Of a stretch of DNA of 64,000 nt, positions 35,791-47,800 are shown piece by piece. Origin of the DNA: Hawksworthiomyces lignivorus. Lineage: Eukaryota; Ascomycota; Sordariomycetes; Ophiostomatales; Ophiostomataceae. Each line of letters begins with the position of its first letter. Positions within the stretch are counted from its first letter, which is position 1. The translations under genes and the position numbers were made by a program. Location of the stretch: assembly GCA_002917075.1 (NCBI GenBank), contig NTMA01000022.1, forward strand, positions 248,001 to 312,000, written 5' to 3'. Under the pieces are notes generated by a model. The model made no database searches. It was not told where the DNA came from and saw only the letters and a program-made list of their open reading frames with translations.

Positions 35791-37529
35791 CTACACGAAG
35801 GAAGGGAGATTGTAACTCGAACAGATCACGGCATTTACCATGCCAAGATAGTCCACCAACAAGTCTTCGTCAGCGTGGAGGTCGTAGTGCACCCAGACAG
35901 ACTGGATCACATGTCGCAGCCACGCCATGTTTCTTGCTTGGACATTCTTCTCTGCCCTGCCGAGCAGACTCAGGATGGTGGCCCTCTGCTCGTCTGTCCG
36001 GGCCTCGCAGGATATTATGAACAAGGGAAAAAAATGCGTGCAGGAGCAAGATATGACGGGTATCGAAAACGCCTTATCTACCAAAGCATCCAACCCTGTG
36101 GACACCTCCCATGAGCCCTGTGACATCCGAGTGAGGTAGATCCGCGTAGCAATCTGGTACACTTCGGCCGCGAGTGTCACACCGGTATTTGACGCCTCTG
36201 TCGAAGTCGGTGTTATGGGAAGGTTTTCGATCCGTCTATCGAGCTCTTTAAGGCGACATTTATATTCTTCATCGCGGTTGCGGGGGTCCCAGGGGTCCAG
36301 CAGTGTATCGCACGCCTCGGACAGCAGATTTAAAATCGCAAATGTAGGATTAGGAGACGGAGGCGACTATCTCGGCAAAATTTTGTTAGCGACGATCAGA
36401 GAACGCCTCACACTTACGTTTAATAATCATACCGGTCTATGCCTTGCCAAGGATGTGACTTGTCGGCTCCAGGGCTCGGTTTGGGCTATCTTGGCGACTC
36501 CAGGGGCCAAGGACTTGCTGCGCCAGTGGAGCATGGAAAAGCGAGAGAGGGCTTCATGGTAGTGGAACCAGTCAAGTAAGTGGCCAATATCACGCTCATG
36601 TGACAATTCTTCGAGCCCGGCAGCTTGAATGATGTCCAAGGCCCCCCAGATGTACCGAAGCCATTCATCCGAGCTCCCAGAAGGCAGCAGAGTCTATAGC
36701 AAGACTGTCAGCCCAAATGCACATACTCTACCAAACTTCCGGCTCTCTGACCCACCTCAAAAGACCCTAGAAGCATCGATGCGGCCAAATGCTGAGCTGC
36801 TTCGATAGAGGTCAGTGGTCCATCTTTCGAAGACATGGACAAATAATGGAGCGCCGATATCTTCAGCTCTAGGGTCTGCTGATGAAGGCCACTATAACTC
36901 AGAGAAGCGAACGCAAGCAGCGCATAAAAGAGAGCCGGTCCCGGGACGGTGTCATGCACCATGACCATGCGCAAAAGTGTGTCTCGGATCTTCGAAGGAT
37001 CTTGATCAAAGGTGGCTAGTGAAAGATAGCCGGTAGTATGAACTAGTCCCCAAATCGACCGTTAATACCAAAACTGCGACTATTGGGAAGCATGTCGCTG
37101 TTCCAATCTTACAGTGGAAGAGTAAGTCCAAAGGGTCTGTCCCCAGTTCAGGCTGCCCCTGCATATTAGGAAAATACCGGACCGAGCGAAGGGGTTGCAG
37201 CCGCAGAGACAGATGCCGGTAGATTTCAACATCGCGCCCAGTCGTGTTGATAAAAAGGGCCTTGGATTGTTGTGCTGGATGCACTTCTGCTGGCGGTGAA
37301 AGCCCTGTAATCGCACGCTTCTTATCATTATCTCTTGGCCATGAAAGACGCATTTCGTAGCCTTGGCATCTGCGATGAGCGCGAGCACACTTCTGGCAGA
37401 CAGGCAAGCCTCCGTCGCATTGCGTCTTGCGCTCTAAAGAAGATAAATTAGGAAAGATTGCTTTCTACTGAGGCCTTCTGGTCACGCACACTAACCTTTA
37501 CACGTCCAGCAGCTCTTTGGGGTCTTCAT
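35791..37529 (-). CDS. Zn2Cys6 transcription factor with Fungal_trans_2-type domain
   Basis: Five exons on the minus strand: 37529-37496, 37433-37113, 37042-36756, 36693-36433 and 36366-35791; 492 residues. Splicing of the 34-bp first exon assembles the zinc cluster C7-x2-C10-x6-C17-x6-C24-x2-C27-x6-C34. The following joins produce SLATFDQDPSKIRDTLLRM, GLHQQTLELKISALHYLS and DEWLRYIWGALDIIQAAGLEELSHE, segments typical of the Fungal_trans_2 regulators of Eurotiomycetes and Sordariomycetes. The last exon has FFPLFIISCEARTDEQR. All phases agree. Nuclear regulator; its targets may include the divergently transcribed NmrA-like gene 680 bp away, but this is only positional. Confidence 0.85.
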
Positions 37530-38211
37530 TGTAGTAATAGTGAGCCTTTCAGCCTCGATCTGGCGACTCCCGCGAAAAGTTGCCAGTGGTGGGGATTGAC
37601 GCCTCCTTGGGTCCACTGGAGGCAAGTTTTTATATAGCTAAAAGCGGCGTCTTGGTCAGCATCCCTTTTTTTTAAAGCCGACTCCGCCGGACATGCATTG
37701 CTGACGGCTGGGCTGGGCTCGGAGAGATATGTTGGGCTACTAGTACGAGTCTACGTAATCCATATTAGCCTCAAACCTTAAAGCTGCGTCTCAGGCCACC
37801 AGTCCATCGGACCCACCAAGGGCAAGTTTTCTCGAAGCCATTTAGCCAATAGTCTTTCACCACTGAATTGGATCTTATGCATCGCCTTGTAGCAAACGTT
37901 GAAAAGCAATCGTGGACCTCCAATATGGACGCGCACATCATTAACTATTTTGATGGACACAAATTCGATGACGGGAGATTCAGATTTGAAATCAAAAAAG
38001 AATCATGTCTGCCTAGAGACAGCAGACATCTCTGCTCGTAGAATCGTGTATATATTCAGCTCGACTCATGCTTCAATGAACAATACTTTGATCTAAGACT
38101 CCTCATCCTCCCCTCATCATCAGCCTCGCACTCTTCATCACTTTCATCAAATTCATCCTCACGGTATTCACTCAAGACTTTTACTTTTTATTTCAAAATT
38201 AATTCTTTACA
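37530..38211. other. Divergent promoter region
   Basis: About 680 bp between the regulator and the NmrA-like gene. A TC-rich 5' leader precedes 38212. No operator recognised. Confidence 0.4.
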
Positions 38212-39138
38212 ATGGCTACCTATCTTGTGACGCAAGCAACCGGCTCACAGAGCCAGTGGGTCATCAGACATCTTCTCGATGCCGGTGCCAAGGTTCATGC
38301 TGTTGTACGCGATCTCAACAAGGTCCCCGAACTTCTGAAAGACCCGCGAATTACGCTGTTCCAGGGTGAGAGCCAGAACGTTGAGCAGATTCTCCAAGCG
38401 GCTCAAGGCTGCAAGGGCGTTTTTCTGAACACCTTCCCCGTTCCCGGTCTGGAGATTGCGCAGGCCAAAGGCGTCGTCGAGGCTGGCCTGAAGGCAGGAC
38501 TGGAAAGCATCGTCGTGTCCACGGTATTCCTCACCGACAGCAAGACCGTGCTGAATGAGGCCGCGACTGAAAAGGCCCAGCTGCGCGAGTATTTCGCCTC
38601 CAAGGCGGCCATCGAAGACGTCGTCCGCCAGTCTGGTTTCAAAGCCTACACCATCCTCCGGCCTGCCGTCATCCACCACGACTACACCGTGCCGCACTCG
38701 TACTTCAACTTTCCCGAGCTCCCCACGCAGGGCGAGCTGGCCCACTGCCTCGACCCTGGCGCCAAAATCCCGCAGACGGACGCCCACGATGTGGGCAAGT
38801 TCGCCGCGGCGGCTCTGCAGGACCCGGCCAAGTTTGGCGGCCAAGAGATCGACCTCGTCAACGAGGCGCTTACGATCGAAGAGGCGCGCGATATCATTGC
38901 CAAGGTCAGCGGCAAAAATGTGCGCGTCAGAGCCCGGACCGCCGCGGAGAGAGAGGAGGCGGTGACGAACGTCTTTGGCCAGCGTTTCCATATCATGGCA
39001 AACGAGAAGGACTTTAGCGGCGTCGCAGCCGCTTCAAAGGCGGTCGAGGCCAAGTTTGGCATTCCATTTACGACACTGGAGGAATCTCTCACGAGACAGA
39101 AGGCCCATCTGATTGAGTCGCTGCCCGCCGAATTGTAA
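38212..39138 (+). CDS. NmrA-like protein with altered glycine motif
   Basis: Single exon, 308 residues. NmrA-type layout: N-terminal beta strand YLVTQATGSQSQW, then HAVVRDLNKV, a GVFLNTFP strand, STVFLTDS and YTILRPAVIHH. It is an atypical SDR lacking the YxxxK pair at the usual place. The usual TGxxGxxG loop reads ATGSQSQ, so the third glycine is Ser, which may weaken or change dinucleotide binding. The C-terminal half matches fungal NmrA-like proteins. Role: NAD(P) sensor or reductase, unresolved. Confidence 0.85.
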   Translation: MATYLVTQATGSQSQWVIRHLLDAGAKVHAVVRDLNKVPELLKDPRITLFQGESQNVEQILQAAQGCKGVFLNTFPVPGLEIAQAKGVVEAGLKAGLESIVVSTVFLTDSKTVLNEAATEKAQLREYFASKAAIEDVVRQSGFKAYTILRPAVIHHDYTVPHSYFNFPELPTQGELAHCLDPGAKIPQTDAHDVGKFAAAALQDPAKFGGQEIDLVNEALTIEEARDIIAKVSGKNVRVRARTAAEREEAVTNVFGQRFHIMANEKDFSGVAAASKAVEAKFGIPFTTLEESLTRQKAHLIESLPAEL

Positions 39139-39361
39139 CTGCAGTCGGACGGCCTCATACGTGATGGAGCGAAGGCCACAGCTCGCCAATGTTTCTTGCC
39201 TCGAAATATTTGTGTTAATTTTTATTTACTTGAGTTTTGTTTCATCTAAACGCGAATAATATTGTAGTTTAGTAAAGTTTTGCAGTCTCTGATAACTAAT
39301 AAATGTCTTCTCAGCTACTTTCTGATTTTGAGCGAACACTATTTGATCCATTTGCGTCACT

Positions 39362-41200
39362 TTAATTACTGTCAAATTTTGTCTGTGATATTGCCACTGG
39401 GCTCTCGTCATCTCGCCGTGCTTTCGGTGCATGCTTGAGATCAGCCATGCCGTAGAATACCAAGGCTGCGACGCCCAGTACCGCAGACAAGACTGAAAAT
39501 GCCATAGCTGTTTCACCGCGAGGCGTGAAGCCATCGGAAATGTAGTTCGGCGGCGAAATCTGACCCTTGAGATCCAGAAAATCTTTTGTGTTGCCGGCAG
39601 CATTACCAGACGAAGGCACGCCAGCAGCATCGCAGGCGGCAAGGTGGTCGGCGGGGATGTTGCCAATGTGGCTGGGAATCTGCTCCGGTGCCTCAATGAA
39701 GATCATGCCGAGGCCCGCGCCTAGGTGCCAGTCGACCTGGCAGTGGAACAGCCAGACACCGGGATTATCCGCCACGAAGCGCAGTACAAACCAACCCTGT
39801 GGCGGAATGACGCCGACGTCTCGCCGCACGGGGTAGGTATGAAATGCCGTATGGTTGTTGGGGTCGTAAGGGACCGGGTCGCCTGCGAGATAATCGTAGT
39901 ATGTGGCACCGTAGGACGGAGCTCTCGCAATGATTTGGAAATTGTGTCCATGCAGATACAGCGGGTGCGTGCCTGTATCAGCATTGTTCATAATGACTTC
40001 GACAATTTGGTGATGCTTCAGGACGAATGGATTTGTGTAGCTGCCATAGATAAGAACATTGTCGCTGAGGTTTCCTGCACCCAGCGCCGTGTACAGCGTC
40101 GGTACCTTAGGTGCAGTGTACGTCTTTTCGTTGAACACACCGTGGTTTTCGCCGTCATTCAGATTGATGAAGTTCAGTGTAAGGTTAAGTGTTACGTCTG
40201 GGTCGGGCAGCAGTGGCATTCGGTCGTACGGGATTAAATCGACGTCATCAAACGGCAGCAAGTCTTGACTTGACTCCACCATAAGATCACTCGGGGGAAG
40301 AGCGCTGCCGTTGTTGTACACGAGCCAGTTAGTGAGATTCAGTGCGACATTGGCGGGGATAGTATCAAGCATCTGTGAGTCGGCTACAGTCACAATTGCA
40401 TGGTTCGAGTCCGTTGCGGTCTTTGTCGTTAATAAGATACCATATCGCTGGCCGGGAGCAATATAAATCAGGTTGGCTTCGGCAGGCTCAGTGTAGATGC
40501 CATCGACTTCGACAATGGTGAAGTTATGCCCTTCGATGTAAAAATACTGTCCCACAAAGCCGCCAACGTTGATGATGTGCATGTAATAGGTCGTATTTGG
40601 CTCCACATAGAGGCTCTTGTTCACGCCATCATTGAATAAAAACGAGTCGGGAATTGGCTCGGCACCAGTAGGGTTATACAGGCACATAAATTCAGACTCG
40701 AGGTCGTCTACCGGTGTGTGATACCAGTCGGACATGGTTATTAGAAATTCGTCTTGTATTTCGTTAATGAACGGGGCGTCATCATCATGCACGATGAAAG
40801 CCTGTCGATAGCCGTTGGGATAGCAGTAATCGACGTGGCAATGATACCAATGTGTGCCGACTTCTTTGATAGAGACATTGTAGGACATTGTTCCACCTGG
40901 TGGGATCGGACACTGGGTGACCATGGACGGACCATCCATCTGGTTCGTTCCATTTTGGTACATGCCATGAAAATGGAAAGTTGCGCTCTTCTCAAGGCTG
41001 TTTACCACATTGATTAAGACGGTGTCCCCCTTCGTCGCCTCCATAACCGGTGGTGGCCACTGGTTATTGATACCGATGGTTTTGCGATTGCTAAGGCCAT
41101 CGGGGTTGGTAGTGACATACGTCAAGTTGAAATTGTAAGTGACTATTTTTCCCGTGACCAAGTACAATAGTGCGAGAACACCAATAGCCGAAGCTTTCAT
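39362..41200 (-). CDS. Membrane-anchored multicopper oxidase (Fet3/laccase-like)
   Basis: Single exon, 612 residues. An N-terminal signal peptide (first 18 residues), three cupredoxin domains and one C-terminal membrane helix near 567-588 give the layout of Fet3-type cell-surface oxidases. Copper motifs: HFHG at 76-79, HWYHCH at 117-122, HPLYLHGHNF in the last domain, and HCQVDWH at 486-492. In the canonical HCH motif the second His binds type 3 copper; here it is Gln488. Fet3 uses a Glu in a SEWYH-like segment for iron; here it is Asp158 in SDWYH. So ferroxidase activity is uncertain, and a laccase or pigment-related role is possible. Many N-glycosylation sequons are present. No Ftr1-like permease gene lies nearby, which also argues against a classical iron-uptake pair. 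Confidence 0.88.
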   Translation of the reverse strand: MKASAIGVLALLYLVTGKIVTYNFNLTYVTTNPDGLSNRKTIGINNQWPPPVMEATKGDTVLINVVNSLEKSATFHFHGMYQNGTNQMDGPSMVTQCPIPPGGTMSYNVSIKEVGTHWYHCHVDYCYPNGYRQAFIVHDDDAPFINEIQDEFLITMSDWYHTPVDDLESEFMCLYNPTGAEPIPDSFLFNDGVNKSLYVEPNTTYYMHIINVGGFVGQYFYIEGHNFTIVEVDGIYTEPAEANLIYIAPGQRYGILLTTKTATDSNHAIVTVADSQMLDTIPANVALNLTNWLVYNNGSALPPSDLMVESSQDLLPFDDVDLIPYDRMPLLPDPDVTLNLTLNFINLNDGENHGVFNEKTYTAPKVPTLYTALGAGNLSDNVLIYGSYTNPFVLKHHQIVEVIMNNADTGTHPLYLHGHNFQIIARAPSYGATYYDYLAGDPVPYDPNNHTAFHTYPVRRDVGVIPPQGWFVLRFVADNPGVWLFHCQVDWHLGAGLGMIFIEAPEQIPSHIGNIPADHLAACDAAGVPSSGNAAGNTKDFLDLKGQISPPNYISDGFTPRGETAMAFSVLSAVLGVAALVFYGMADLKHAPKARRDDESPVAISQTKFDSN

Positions 41201-42361
41201 GGTGCCTTAAGATTGAGCGGTATTCGAAGAAGTTAGTTCTACAAAGCAGCAAACAAAAAGATATTAATGTGAGACGGAGAGAGATAAAATTGCTGCGCGT
41301 AGAGAACGAAAGTCTGATACCAAAGAAGAGAAAAAAAAAATGACATTTTGTACTATGCGGTGTATTTAAACCGACGCAGCCATAAATTAGAACAGGTGAA
41401 CAACCAGCAAGTTTTGGTCTTCTAATGATATACATGTACTATGAGATACGTGAAATTCAGCTCTGCACTTCGTGTGCATTATTAGGTCTTGTGATATGTG
41501 CAGTTTGGGATGGCATCTCTTCTCGGTGCCATGATTAAACATTCCACCTGGGGACCTAACGAGGGATCCGAAAGCTATTAGTGCCAATATTGAACAGTAG
41601 GGCTGATCCTTCGCCTGGCCATTTTCTTCGAAGGATTGCACCACTCCAAGAAATCGAAGAGTGTGGTATTGGGCGCGACTTTCGAAAGCATGCTCTAGAT
41701 ATGATGTATACGTTCGCTCATTGATTACGAGACACCATGTATATACTAGGCTTCTGGAGCTTTTCAAAACGAAAATAAAATAAAACAGTGCAAAATCAAT
41801 AAGAAGAAGGCAAAATCTAAGAATGAAGGAATGATTGTTAAGTCATAGGAATATTGCAAAACTATATGCCCAAAGCTACCTTCACATCCTGCTCAAGCCT
41901 CAGCCACGAGCTGTTTACTGTTCTCTCCCACGAAACAATAGAATTAGAAATATAAAATCGAATTTAGAAAAATGGCTATGTGGAACTAGGATAGTCAGAG
42001 ATGATCAAGTAATATCCTGATTGACTCTGGCAGATGACATAGTTGGCGAAAGTAAATAGCACGTATGCAGTTATTCGTGTGGTTGGAGAAAAGGATCTGA
42101 TAATAAAACTGGGGCCATTCCAGCATGGGGGTTCAGCAGCAGCTGTTGTTATTATTATCTGACCGTCTGTGTTGCACGCAGTGCTGCTCCTATCAAAGGC
42201 TTGTGGGCGAGCGCCAAGTGCACATGCAAAAGAGTTTTAGGCGAGTGCTGATTCCCTTAGGACACCTGTAGGCATATTCAATCCCCCCTGTCTGTGTAGG
42301 CTGCCGGTAAATTAGGTGTGCTTTTTGGCGCTAAAAAGAATAGGAGCAAAGACGACCGAAT
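41201..42361. other. Spacer between multicopper oxidase and tRNA
   Basis: About 1.2 kb, AT-rich, holding the oxidase promoter. No gene or repeat recognised. Confidence 0.5.
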
Positions 42362-42465
42362 GGGCTCAGTCGGGGATCGAACCCGAGACCTCACGCATTT
42401 TACAGTTTGCCTCTGTAAAGGGAAAACGACCCGAAGCATGAATCATACCACTAGACCACTGAGCC
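42362..42465 (-). tRNA. tRNA-Pro(CGG): tRNA-Pro (CGG) with 32-nt intron
   Basis: The minus strand begins GGCTCAG and ends CTGAGCC plus a discriminator C, a perfect 7-bp acceptor stem. Box A-like (TGGTCTAGTGG) and box B (GGTTCGATCC) promoters are present. The anticodon stem pairs CATGC with GCGTG and the loop reads TTCGGG/T, giving anticodon CGG. An intron of 32 nt (plus-strand 42398-42429) sits one base 3' of the anticodon, the usual site. Mature length is 72 plus CCA. Inside the intron TTTACAG pairs perfectly with CTGTAAA around a 7-nt loop. Confidence 0.92.
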
Positions 42466-43281
42466 GGTTGTCTGTTCCAATGACAGATGGCTGTTGCGAT
42501 GGTCCCAGTGGCGTATTACAGAAGCACCATCACAAACGAACAAGCGCAGAAACAGGTGATATGGTTAAACTTTTTCTGGCGTCAGGCCACATTCAGCCCA
42601 GACAGGTAGCATGCTAGAAAAGATAACTATCCGAGGAAAACCTCCCGCTAGTGAAGCTCTTGTCAAGAAGAGATTGACGTAAAAATCGTATCGTTGCCAG
42701 AATTATCTGATTATCTGATTATCTATTGCCCTTCTTGTGTAGGTATGTATGTTTGCATCTGTTCCCTCGTCCCATGCTCTCGGCTAGGGCCTGGGCGTGG
42801 GGGCCACTAGACTTCTACTATTAATGTGACAAATTCGTCAATGCTTGATGCGCAGCTTCTCTTGAGCTTGGATTCCTTAAAGTCAGATGATCTGAAAATC
42901 GCAGGCCTTGGGCGAAGCGCACGGCTGTCCATAAACATGTTGTCTTTGCAATACGCTGTCACTAGAAACAATGCGCTGGCAACATGAATTTTTTTAGGGG
43001 ATTACTATAATGGCACCTTACATTATTTTAGGCTACAACCAGACTAGATTCTACCCCTTATACTTAGTAAGTTACACCATTCTGATTAAAAATCCAACCA
43101 ATCTAATAGTGATGCTTACGTAAGTGGTAGTATAAAGAATGTAAAGCTTAGTTATCTGTAAACTATAAAGCTAGGTTTAACAAAAACTGATAATGGGACT
43201 AATGTAGGTACTACTTCCGTCTTTTGAAAAACTCCCCTGCTCTGCCCAGCCTCTTCTTGCTGGTGTCTTGAGCGATGATGC
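42466..43281. other. Spacer between tRNA and receptor-like gene
   Basis: About 815 bp, AT-rich, 5' flank of the tRNA and 3' flank of the receptor-like gene. Nothing else recognised. Confidence 0.5.
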
Positions 43282-44828
43282 CTAGATTTCCCTGTCCTTC
43301 ACCCGGGAGCTAGACACCATCCACCTCTTCTCCACCCGGATGGCTTCGTTGTTGGCGTCGCTGGGCTGGTCGCCGGCGAACGCGACCTCGGACCCGGTCG
43401 AGCCCTCCAGGCTCGTCTTGGCGTTACCCGCCGTGGCGCTGTGGTGCACCACGGCATTGGGCGCGTAGATGTTGTCCATGCCGTACACCCTTTCCCCGTC
43501 TTCCTCATCTTCGGCGTTCTCGATGCGGTTGAAGCGCTTCGCGCTGCGCTGGCCGATGGTGTGCAGCTGGCCGCCGCTGGCACCACCGCTGACGGGGGTG
43601 CTCTTGGACGAGAACAGGGGCCGGCCGCGCACGCGGGCATACAGCGGGCCGAGCGTGGGCAGGGTGACGCAGATGATGCCCAGGTTGGGCTCGACGGTCG
43701 ACAGGAAGTCGGCCCAGATCATAGTGCCCGTCAGGTTCGCCTTAAGATCCAGCTGGGTCAGGGAGTAGATGCGGATGATGGCAACCACGGAGACGCTATA
43801 GTCGTGGACAGGGGAAAAGAATTAACAACTTTGACACCTCAAAAGGTACAAATGGAAGAATGGGGAAGCGGAAACGATGCTATGAAATCAAAAAAAGGGG
43901 GGAGGCGGAGAAGGCTCTGAAGTAAAATATACAGTGGCAAATAATGGACTTGGAATATTAAGCAGGAGGTATACTTACAGCAGACCGATCAGGAAAACGA
44001 CCGTCAATCCAATCTTGGTGCCCCGTGTCGTTTTCAGTGCCCAGACAGTCGGCAGCGGTAGAGTCAGAATCAACACGTCGGTGACCACGTTGAACGCACC
44101 AATGGCGATAAACGAGCCGACCTGGCTGCCGCATGTGCCGGGCACGGTGGGATCGTAGGTTGAGCGAAACGGTCGGCAGATCAAAAACACCTGTAGAACG
44201 TTGCCCACGGTCCACAGAGAAACAAAGATCATGGTGGCCCTGACGGCCCACCGCATGCCGTCGTTGACGAAAATGCGGAGGTAGAAAAAGAGCACAGACA
44301 TTTTGGTGATATAGATTGCCAGTGCGAAAATGAGCTCGTAAGCGACGAGAAGCTACAGAAAAGTGTGGTTGTTGGGATAGCCTTCTTCAAACAAACTCCA
44401 ATCGCCGAGGCAAAGAATGAGAAACGGCAAAGCATACCTTTAGAATGAGCACAATGTTTGCAATGACCTCAGTCAAGGGATAGCCAATGCCCATATCCAC
44501 CCCTTGGAGACGAGTTAGTGTCACAATCCGGCCGGTGTTGGAAGATTGCTTCTTGAACTTACAAAAGCCTTGAATGATCAACATTCCAAGTCCAAACGGC
44601 TGTAGGAGTCGGGTTAGGTCTCTCGTATCTCATAATATGTTTGCTAAAATCAAGGCTGCCTACCAGAGCCGCCACAATAAAGCCATCATCCCAGCCGAAT
44701 CCTGCCGTCGAGATCATCCGGATGTACAGGCGCAGCGAGACTACTGTAAATGCTAGGAACACAAGAATGGTATTGACAATCATGTGCGCCTTGACAATCG
44801 TGAGGGGGCCGAAGTGCACGTAATCCAT
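43282..44828 (-). CDS. Pth11/SAT4-type rhodopsin-domain membrane protein
   Basis: Five exons on the minus strand: 44828-44664, 44599-44563, 44502-44438, 44352-43979 and 43795-43282; 384 residues with consistent phases. About seven membrane helices. Typical markers of the fungal rhodopsin domain (PF20684) are RLYIRM...GWDDGFIVAAL after helix 1-2, FYLRIF, CRPF, C in PGTCGSQVGSF, and DVLILTLPLPTVWAL. The C-terminal 110 residues are cytosolic and Ser/Gly/acidic-rich. Family members include the Pth11 receptor for surface cues in plant pathogens, yet most are of unknown ligand. The third intron (44503-44562) is 60 bp with no stop in frame, so its retention would insert 20 residues. Confidence 0.85.
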
Positions 44829-47800
44829 GGTCGGAGATGGCGTCGAGCAGAGCTACTGCCCGGTACTTAGAAATAGAATTCCCGAGAAAATTGTAGACAA
44901 CGGCAGTTGATGAAATCCCGATGATATAGAGGAGAACGGACGTATATATAATATACAACTGTCTGTAGGAGTATTCCAGGTACGCATACAGGAATGCACA
45001 TGTACAAATGAAATTTCCCCTGTAATCGTATATTTTTAAGTAGATTTTCATTAGAAAGATTCATGTAATAAAATCTTTGCAAACCCAAGGGGAAGGTTCT
45101 CGACAATGTTGCCAAACCAGAGTTCCGGCAACTGTATCTGGCAAACGAGTTCTGGCCTATAGGCTGCTGATCCAATACCGAAATGCTGCTGTTCTCCACC
45201 TGTTGCCATTTGACTATTACCAATAACTCCTCTGGTTGTGATATTCGAGTTCATCTCTGTTGCTGATCACAAACATTGCTATTGCTTACATCGAGGTGGC
45301 GGACTAGAACCTTGTTCTCTTCAATTTTTTTTTGTTTCGAAGTGCATTGCAAAGTGTATTTTCTATTTTAGGGATCTACTGATGAATTTCCTATAGCGGG
45401 AAAGTAGGAGTCGCTTTCCAGGTTTGTTGAAAGTAGAAAAGTACAGGTACGCCGTACTAGGTGATTAGTGAGCCCCTGATGGGTTGGCTTGCTATATGTT
45501 GTGTCGCACCTGAGGGAGAAAAGATATCATTTTTGCTCCGAGAAGAGAACTATGCGGTTCCGCTTCAGTGGATGAGGGTTTACCCAGTAATCGGGTATAC
45601 GGGAATACTTGAAGCCCGTCATAGATTAGAAATTTCGAATACCTGGCCGGTGGACGAGGCTATTTACGTGGCAGCATAGGTGCGTTACAAATGGATAGAC
45701 GTGCACGTACGACGTTAGACCAGTGCATATCCGAATATGAGCACCTGTGCTTCGCCAGCTGCGCTTTTTTAGATGCGAATCTCTTGGGTGTGCACAGGAC
45801 GGCTACAAGTAGTCTGTTAAAACTTTCACCCTGTCCACTTCTACAAACACACGACAAACACCAACAAATACTACCCAATGCATGCAGGGGTTATTGGAAG
45901 TAAAAGTGTAGTTTTCTTTCTTGTCCAAATTATTTGTTACGCGTATGCTATAGAGATGTAGAAGAACTAAAAGGGGCTATCGCATGATCTTGGGGAACGA
46001 GAGAAAAATTTTTTTTTTCAGGGGTCACAATTTTGTGCCAAACGTCCATCCATTCCAAGCCAATGCATGTGGAGAGCAAGTTGTTCCATTCTGACTCACA
46101 ATTGACATGCGGCACTTTGGTGAGATCTTCAACCAATATAAACGTCTTCGAGGCAGTCCAACGGCTCTAGGTGACCGCACTTTCTTTATATATCAAGCCG
46201 TTGGGGAGAGTTCGGGAAGAAGAACGAGCACAAACAGAACGGCGATTTGCATCCAAACTATCTTACGAGAATAACGGTCGTTAGCTTGAAGAATTTTGGT
46301 GGCCCCTGCCCGTACTAAAATAGTTGTTTTGGGGCCGAGGTTAGCTGGCCTAATGGAGTGCGGAGCACGAGTATGTATTAGGCAGAGGTGTTGTGAGTTA
46401 TTTTTTATTGTTTTCTTGAAGTACGAGAATTACGAGTATCTAGACCAAGCGATTTGAAACCCAACCGTTTTTATTCTGGTTGAACCTATTGCTCCTCTAA
46501 CCAGAAGAGGCTGTGATTGACAATTCAAAATGGGGCTTCTGGAGCGGATTTTCTAGGACATCGCCAGTAGCTTCTTTTTTCGTTTGGGACTGAGAATGAG
46601 TGAATAAGAAGGGCAATGACCCCAGTGCTCCGTGACACTCTCATAATACATAGATTTATGCCAGGGTTACATCGGAGCCGAGCTGCGAATGCCCACCACA
46701 GCGAGAAGACTTCGTACTCCACCAAGGTATACGTATGTACATAGACCAGGGTAATAAATGTTATTGGCCTCTTTCAGGGCAGGGTGGGAAGGCCGGGGCT
46801 GCTAAAGTCACGCTTGTGCCCTGTAACAACAGAAAGCGTGGGAAAAGCACAGAAAACCGGCACAAAACATTGCAAAAAATAAATGGGGGTACTTCGCTCG
46901 GCACAGAAATTGCACTAAAAACAATGTATAGATTTAACATTTATTACCCCTGTAGACCTGTACTTCTCGTAGTATGTATAAAAAAGGGGGCTATCAAGAT
47001 ACGTCAAGACAGAAGGGGAGACTGAGAGCGTACAGTCAGTTGACAAAAGTCTTCGTACTTTCAAAAACCACATACAATATCTACTAAAACTACAATTTTC
47101 AAAGAGCCATTACTCAAAGTATTTATACAAAGATATTTAGTCAAATAGTTTCTTTTTAAAAAGCGATTTAAATTATATGTTTTTTTAAGATTTTATTTAA
47201 ATTTATACAATTTTTGGAAATTATAGTATCGATTCCTTAACATTCTTTTTCCCATAGAAACCACGGTGTAACCGCTAAAATATACGCTACAGAACGCGCT
47301 GCCAGAAAAAGTACATTTTCACAAAGAAGCTATACACACTAGTTATATACTAGTACTAGGAGAAGCCATAAAAACACATTTCCATGATGTCTGCAACCAG
47401 GCGAAAACAGATGTATTTTTAAAAGTATTTATTTTGTAATTTGTTGTAGTCGGGCGAGGTTAAAATTGTTGTGTTTTTGCATATGTTAGACCGAAATACG
47501 AAGACTTTTGTCAACCCACTGTAGTACTCGTTATTACTCTATCCTATCTATTCTACCGGGACTGCTCATAAGTAACCGGTTGGTGTGTGCCTACATACAC
47601 TAGGTTGGAGGATCTGCGCCGACCCATGACGCTGGGATGGGGAGGATAATGCCACTAAACCGCATACCGCATCAGTGGCCGCGTTGAAACTGTGCTAGTG
47701 ATTCTTGGGCTCGCTAGCCAGCCGTTCTAATACGCGGAAGACATCCGTGGTGATCAGTTTAGCAGCACAAACGGCTGCAAAGAGCTCCGGTTCCCCCCAC

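Noticed and set aside
35791..41200. Secondary-metabolite gene cluster around the multicopper oxidase
   Set aside because: A regulator, an NmrA-like protein and an oxidase are adjacent, but no PKS, NRPS, terpene synthase or P450 is present.
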